Source: Candidatus Zixiibacteriota bacterium (GTDB taxonomy: Bacteria > Zixibacteria > MSB-5A5 > GN15 > FEB-12). From it: a stretch of DNA of 38,190 nucleotides. The stretch covers positions 1 to 38,190 of the forward strand of contig JADFPZ010000004.1 of assembly GCA_022562075.1 (NCBI GenBank), written 5' to 3'. This document shows positions 35,004 to 38,190 of this stretch, piece after piece. The translations under genes and the position numbers were made by a program. The notes beneath the pieces are model-generated. The model searched no databases. It was not told the DNA's origin and saw only the letters and a list, made by a program, of their open reading frames with translations. The first letter of the stretch is position 1. Each line of letters begins with the position of its first letter.

Positions 35004-36251
35004 TTAGCACGGGCCCGGCGGAGGACCTCCTCGGAAAATAAAATCTACCAGATATGTGAGGTCAAGAATATTGGATGGCGTACCATCACTATTTACATCA
35101 GCTTCTTTAGGACAAGTCGATTCAGTTCCGCCGCGAAAGATGAAATCAACTAAGCTCGTTAGATCTAAAATATTAGCATCGTTGCCGTCACTATTTAGAT
35201 CACCTCTAGTTCCAATGCAACAGCAGTTCCCCAAAAAGACATACGCCCGCCCGGCATCGTTACCCCCGGCGTCATTCCCGTATGCCCCCACAATCAGGTC
35301 GTCAAAGCCGTCGTTGTTCACATCCCCGGCGCCGGAAACCGAAAAGCCGAAGATGTCCCCTGTCGCCTCACCGGTAAAGGTGTACAGCAGGGCGCCGCTC
35401 TGTCCCGAATAGACGTACGCCCGCCCGGCATAGTCACCCCCGGCGTCATTGCCGTATCCCCCCACTATCAGGTCATCAAAGCCGTCGTTGTTCACATCCC
35501 CGGCGTCGGAAACTGACTCGCCGAAGTCGTCACCCGCCGCCTCACCGGTGAACGTATAAAAGCAGTCGGACTCTGCCGTCGTGCCTCCGCTTAGATTGAG
35601 CAGGATGGAGACGTTGTCAGAGACCAAATTAGCCACCGCCAAGTCATTATAGCCATCCCCGTCAAGGTCGGCTGAGAAAACTGAACGGGGCGAATTCCCA
35701 GCCCCATAATTGCCTTCCGCGGCAAATGTCCCATCGCCGTTATTCAGCAGAATGGAGACCTTGTCAGAAATTCCGTTTGCCACGGCCAGGTCGTTGTCGC
35801 TATCCCCGTCAAGGTCGGCTGAAAAAACTGAATGGGGAGTTAGCCCAACCCCATAATTGACCGGTGCGGCAAAGGTCCCGTTGCCGTTGTTCAGCAGGAT
35901 GGAGACGTTGGCAGAAGCGTAATTCGCCACCGCCAGGTCGTTGTCGCCATCCCCGTCAAGGTCGGCTGAGAAAAGTGACGTGGGAGATAGCCCAACCCCA
36001 TAATTGACCGGTGCGGCAAACGTCCCGTTGCCGTTGTTGAGCAGGATGGAGACGTTGTTAGAATACCGATTCGCCACCGCCAGGTCATTATAGCAATCCC
36101 CGTCAAGATCGGCTGAGAAAACTGACAGGGGACCATCCCCGACCCCGTATTCGATGCTGGCATCAAACAGGGGGTCAACGGCCAAGACGCCGGCGGCCGG
36201 TAGTGCGACCATGGCCACAACCAAAGATAAACAATAGCGCGATCTCATCAT
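35004..36251 (-). CDS. Secreted FG-GAP/VCBS repeat protein with dockerin-like tail
   Basis: A 415-residue exported protein: signal peptide ('RYCLSLVVAMVALPAAGVLA'), four 49-residue VCBS-type repeats (about 34-225; each 'F-S-A-D-L-D-G-D-x-x-N-D-L-A-V-A-N ... N-V-S-I-L-L-N-N-G-x-G-T-F-A-A'), then two 58-residue FG-GAP repeats ('YTFTGEA-GD-FG-SVS-AGDVNNDGFDDLIVG'), both with D-x-D-x-D/N-G calcium loops and expected to fold as an integrin-like beta-propeller. The end is 'CCCIGTRGDLNSDG' and two dockerin-like repeats. The repeats are nearly identical at DNA level, and the gene is richer in GC than most neighbours. Start uncertain: GTG at 36260, ATG at 36251 or 36248 are all in frame without a clear ribosome site. 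An insertion sequence ends about 90 bp upstream, so its native promoter may be cut off. Confidence 0.85.
   Translation of the reverse strand: MMRSRYCLSLVVAMVALPAAGVLAVDPLFDASIEYGVGDGPLSVFSADLDGDCYNDLAVANRYSNNVSILLNNGNGTFAAPVNYGVGLSPTSLFSADLDGDGDNDLAVANYASANVSILLNNGNGTFAAPVNYGVGLTPHSVFSADLDGDSDNDLAVANGISDKVSILLNNGDGTFAAEGNYGAGNSPRSVFSADLDGDGYNDLAVANLVSDNVSILLNLSGGTTAESDCFYTFTGEAAGDDFGESVSDAGDVNNDGFDDLIVGGYGNDAGGDYAGRAYVYSGQSGALLYTFTGEATGDIFGFSVSGAGDVNNDGFDDLIVGAYGNDAGGNDAGRAYVFLGNCCCIGTRGDLNSDGNDANILDLTSLVDFIFRGGTESTCPKEADVNSDGTPSNILDLTYLVDFIFRGGPPPGPC
35577..36152 (-). repeat. Four tandem 147-nt repeats (49-residue VCBS-type units)
   Basis: Adjacent units share long identical stretches, for example the TTGCCGTTGTT-CAGCAGGATGG type block recurring at 35881 and 36028, exactly 147 nt apart. 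Nucleotide near-identity across units suggests recent duplication or gene-conversion within the array; two further 174-nt units of a different type lie at about 35230-35575. Confidence 0.75.
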
Positions 36252-36346
36252 GATTATCACACAACTACGGATTATTCACTTAAACTACCAACATTATGCT
36301 GTATTATGACCCATTTGTCAATCTTTTTTCGGCAGCCGGGTTGTAT

Positions 36347-36391
36347 GACCTTTTACATAGGTTACACATTAGACCGGGCACATGGGTAACA
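36347..36391 (+). repeat. Left terminal inverted repeat of the IS
   Basis: From 36357 the sequence ATAGGTTACACATTAGACCG and onward matches the reverse complement of the right end at 30 of 35 positions. It contains two copies of a 25-nt direct repeat (ATAGGTTACAC at 36357 and ATGGGTAACAC at 36382). The transposase stop codon (36369-36371) lies inside it. Confidence 0.75.
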
Positions 36392-37601
36392 CTTTTTTTG
36401 ATTTTGGGTCTTTGTTTTCTTCATTGTTTTGTCTCTGTTTTCGTTTTCCTGGCAGGTGAATCAGGCGTTTCTCAAAGCTATCGAGTTGAGCCAGTCTGAC
36501 CGGTCCGAAATAAATATCCCAGAGTCGGTCGTTAAGTTGGCAAAGTCCGACTATCTCTCCGGCCAAGGTGTCGCTTAAGTAAACATGGCGGCCTTTCCAT
36601 GAAATATCTCCCTGGGACTTGACTGATCGAATGATCATCTCATCAGGGTAGGTCATCGCAGGTAGAATCAGAGGATATGGTCGCGGTGAAGATACATACA
36701 GATCGGCCGGAGTGCGTTGGTCGATGGCCTCATGCGGCCGTTCCCGATTGTATTCATCGCAGAAGTGATCAAAGGCTCTTTGCTGAGCTCGCCAGGTACG
36801 TTTAGGTGGACTGGCTATCTCTCGTTTGAGTGTGCGATGCATCCGTTCATGGCGACCGTTCTGCGCCGGTTTGCCGGGTTCAATCCGCTCCGGTATAATA
36901 CCGAGCTTGAGCCACCAGATCGAAAGCTTCGATAAGCCACCCACCGTGGTAGTTGCAAATGGCGGTCCGTTGTCGGTACGAATCGCAACCGGCAGTCCAT
37001 ACTCGCGGAATGCGGCTTCAAACACCGGCTTAACAGCCTCATAATCGGTCGGCCTTACCGCCTGGCAACGAAGCAGATAGCGACTGTGGTTATCGCTAAT
37101 CGTCAAAGGATCACAACGAGAACCATCACCGGTCAAAAACCAGCCCTTAAAATCAGCGCTCCAGACAGCGTTGGGATAATCACAGCCAACAAACGGTTGG
37201 TCGTATACTCTTGTTTTGCGGCTCCGATGACGACGCACAGTCAAGCCATGACGGTTCAGTATCTGGCCCATGGTACTGGCTGCCGGCCACTTGAGACTGC
37301 CATCATGACGACCTAACCACGCTCGGAGTTTCTTCGGACCCCAGGTTGGATGGCGATGCCGAGCGGCCAGTACTGTTTGCTCCACTGCCTCAGACACTGC
37401 ACTGGGATGATGATGCGGGGCTCGTGAATGATCCCTCAAACCTTCAACACCACCTTCAATATAGCGCTGAATCATCTTGTAGCCGGTCTTACGGCTGATA
37501 CCAAATTCCCGACACAAAGCCGACATCGACCACTCATGCTCAAAATAATACATTACAAACCTTATTCGCTCTTCCATAGGACAAGTCTCTTTCCACGGCA
37601 C
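36369..37601 (-). CDS. IS481-family DDE transposase
   Basis: A 410-residue transposase. The N-terminus has the family's 'MPWKETCPMEERIRF' start and helix-turn-helix ('MSALCREFGISRKTGYKMIQRY', about 34-55), followed by a second DNA-binding segment and the integrase core. The catalytic triad is visible as Asp in 'WSADFKGWF', Asp in 'IRTDNGPPFA' and Glu in 'GRHERMHRTLKREI', and the core ends with the conserved 'YNRERPHEAIDQRTPADLY'. The frame is intact and all three residues are present, so it could be active. It starts at GTG with an AAGGAGGT ribosome site 5 nt upstream, and ends inside the left terminal repeat, so its last residues are encoded by that repeat. Confidence 0.93.
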   Translation of the reverse strand: MPWKETCPMEERIRFVMYYFEHEWSMSALCREFGISRKTGYKMIQRYIEGGVEGLRDHSRAPHHHPSAVSEAVEQTVLAARHRHPTWGPKKLRAWLGRHDGSLKWPAASTMGQILNRHGLTVRRHRSRKTRVYDQPFVGCDYPNAVWSADFKGWFLTGDGSRCDPLTISDNHSRYLLRCQAVRPTDYEAVKPVFEAAFREYGLPVAIRTDNGPPFATTTVGGLSKLSIWWLKLGIIPERIEPGKPAQNGRHERMHRTLKREIASPPKRTWRAQQRAFDHFCDEYNRERPHEAIDQRTPADLYVSSPRPYPLILPAMTYPDEMIIRSVKSQGDISWKGRHVYLSDTLAGEIVGLCQLNDRLWDIYFGPVRLAQLDSFEKRLIHLPGKRKQRQNNEENKDPKSKKVLPMCPV

Positions 37602-37606
37602 AAAAC

Positions 37607-37614
37607 ACCTCCTT
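37607..37614 (-). promoter_or_regulatory. Strong ribosome binding site of the transposase
   Basis: AAGGAGGT on the minus strand, a full anti-SD match, 5 nt before the GTG at 37601. It confirms the GTG start over the internal ATG eight codons later. Confidence 0.75.
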
Positions 37615-37635
37615 GCTTAGTACCGCAAGTTAACC

Positions 37636-37680
37636 TGTTACCTATGTTCCCGGTCTAAACTGTTACCTATCTACACGGTC
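37636..37680 (-). repeat. Right terminal inverted repeat of the IS
   Basis: Contains two 25-nt direct repeats (CTGTTACCTATGTTCCCGGT type at 37635-37659 and CTGTTACCTATCTACACGGT type at 37660-37684), each ending GGTCTA. The reverse complement aligns with the left end. Confidence 0.75.
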
Positions 37681-37694
37681 TATACCATTGGTGG

Positions 37695-37712
37695 CCCACC
37701 ATTCATGGTGGG
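37695..37712. other. Short GC-rich palindrome between IS and HDOD gene
   Basis: CCCACCAT-TC-ATGGTGGG, an 8-bp-arm palindrome with 2-nt centre, 61 bp beyond the HDOD stop. It may be part of a terminator for that gene (no T-run seen) or a repeated palindromic element near the IS insertion site. Confidence 0.35.
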
Positions 37713-37773
37713 ATGGGACAAAGCAAAGTAGTGTGAACCGACAAATGAGAACGAGGCAGAGGATGGACGGCCG

Positions 37774-38190
37774 TTAGTTTACGCCGGCCATTGACATGAA
37801 TGTTTCGGCCTTCAGGTACTCTTCGCGGAGTTGGTCGCCCATCTGGTCCAACTGTTCATCGTCTACCCCCATGTATTCCAGGACGAGAGGGTCCACCGGT
37901 TCGACCTGACCCTGGTCGGCATCGCTGCTGAAAGTTTTCTTGGCCAGGTAATTGCCTATATGCACCAGGTGCGGCAGGCAATCGTCCGACTGGCATTGTT
38001 GCGGATGATGGTGCCAGGCTACGGCGTTGAGGAGGCGGGCGGGAAGTTTCCATTGCTTACCGAGGAATCCGCCGACGTGCGCGTGATGGAAACCCAAAGC
38101 GTGCAGTTCGACCTCGTAATCGGGAGCCTTGGGCATCTCCTTGCGAGCCTCTCGTACCATATCGAATTCCACGGGCATGAAACAAACGAT
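37774..38190 (-). CDS. HDOD-domain protein, 5' end outside window
   Basis: C-terminal part of an HDOD (HD-related output domain) protein. Visible signatures are 'ELHALGFHHAHVGGFLGKQWKLPARLLNAVAWHHHPQQC', matching the family's E-x-x-x-L-G-x-x-H-A-x-V-G...W-x-L-P...I-x-x-H-H block, then 'LPHLVHIGNYLAKK' and a helical end. An ATG at 38178 is in frame, but the frame is open to the right edge (I-V-C-F before it) and the upstream half of the HDOD fold ('HDIGK' region) is missing, so the start lies outside the window. HDOD proteins are usually involved in signalling and stress or motility regulation, with no proven catalysis in most. The gene is richer in GC than most of the window. The IS lies downstream, so it does not interrupt this gene. 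Confidence 0.8.
   Translation of the reverse strand: MVCFMPVEFDMVREARKEMPKAPDYEVELHALGFHHAHVGGFLGKQWKLPARLLNAVAWHHHPQQCQSDDCLPHLVHIGNYLAKKTFSSDADQGQVEPVDPLVLEYMGVDDEQLDQMGDQLREEYLKAETFMSMAGVN

Larger units (their letters stand above)
36342..37686 (-). mobile_element. IS481-family insertion sequence
   Basis: About 1.34 kb, made of one DDE transposase gene on the minus strand bounded by imperfect inverted repeats (left about 36347-36391, right about 37636-37680). Exact ends are uncertain: similarity between the two ends fades near 36342 and 37686, and I could not identify a convincing target-site duplication. It sits between the FG-GAP protein gene and the HDOD gene. Confidence 0.85.

Noticed and set aside
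37681-37685. Target-site duplication flanking the IS
   Set aside because: The flanks share at most three bases (TAT) and the element ends are not fixed, so chance cannot be excluded.

Overview
The window looks like chromosomal DNA of an uncultured Gram-negative, probably heterotrophic bacterium of the FCB/Zixibacteria type. The grounds are outer-membrane and periplasmic proteins (RND pump, OmpA, a predicted beta-barrel), many large secreted proteins, and a recurring dockerin-like C-terminal tail of the form D-x-N-x-D-G-(x)n-I-L-D-L-x-x-L-V-D-x-I-F-R-G-G on five separate proteins. The phylum is inferred from memory of that tail, not from a marker gene. Strong Shine-Dalgarno sequences and several TTG/GTG starts are visible. 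No rRNA, tRNA, CRISPR array or phage module was found.

Layout. Left edge to 4.5 kb: the end of an ethylbenzene-dehydrogenase-like heme-binding protein, a YfbK-like von Willebrand A protein and a glutamate dehydrogenase. 4.6-8.9 kb: a two-gene RND efflux operon (permease and adaptor). 9.2-10.8 kb: a stand-alone DsbD N-terminal domain protein and a thioredoxin-fold redoxin. 10.9-19.9 kb: three zinc metallopeptidases, an M6-type protease with a dockerin-like tail and, divergently, an M61/M1 pair in which the M1 enzyme carries a predicted outer-membrane barrel. 19.9-24.8 kb: three secreted dockerin-tailed proteins (LVIVD plus thrombospondin-3 repeats; cupredoxin plus four CHRD; DNRLRE). 25.0-27.4 kb: an OmpA-family protein and a 1-Cys peroxiredoxin. 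27.4-34.8 kb: threonine synthase, a divergent class II fructose-bisphosphatase (GlpX) relative, a large secreted protein with a FlgD/T9SS-like end, and an Nfu/Mrp iron-sulfur carrier pair. 35.0 kb to the right edge: an FG-GAP/VCBS repeat protein with a dockerin-like tail, an IS481-family insertion sequence, and the end of an HDOD protein.

The dominant theme is the cell surface: secreted peptidases, copper/CHRD, beta-propeller-like and calcium-binding repeat proteins, five of which share one tail that may act as a sorting or assembly tag. Housekeeping metabolism (nitrogen, threonine, iron-sulfur, peroxide defence) is interspersed. The most unusual items are the variant dockerin-like tail, the M1 peptidase-barrel fusion, and the enlarged GlpX-like protein.
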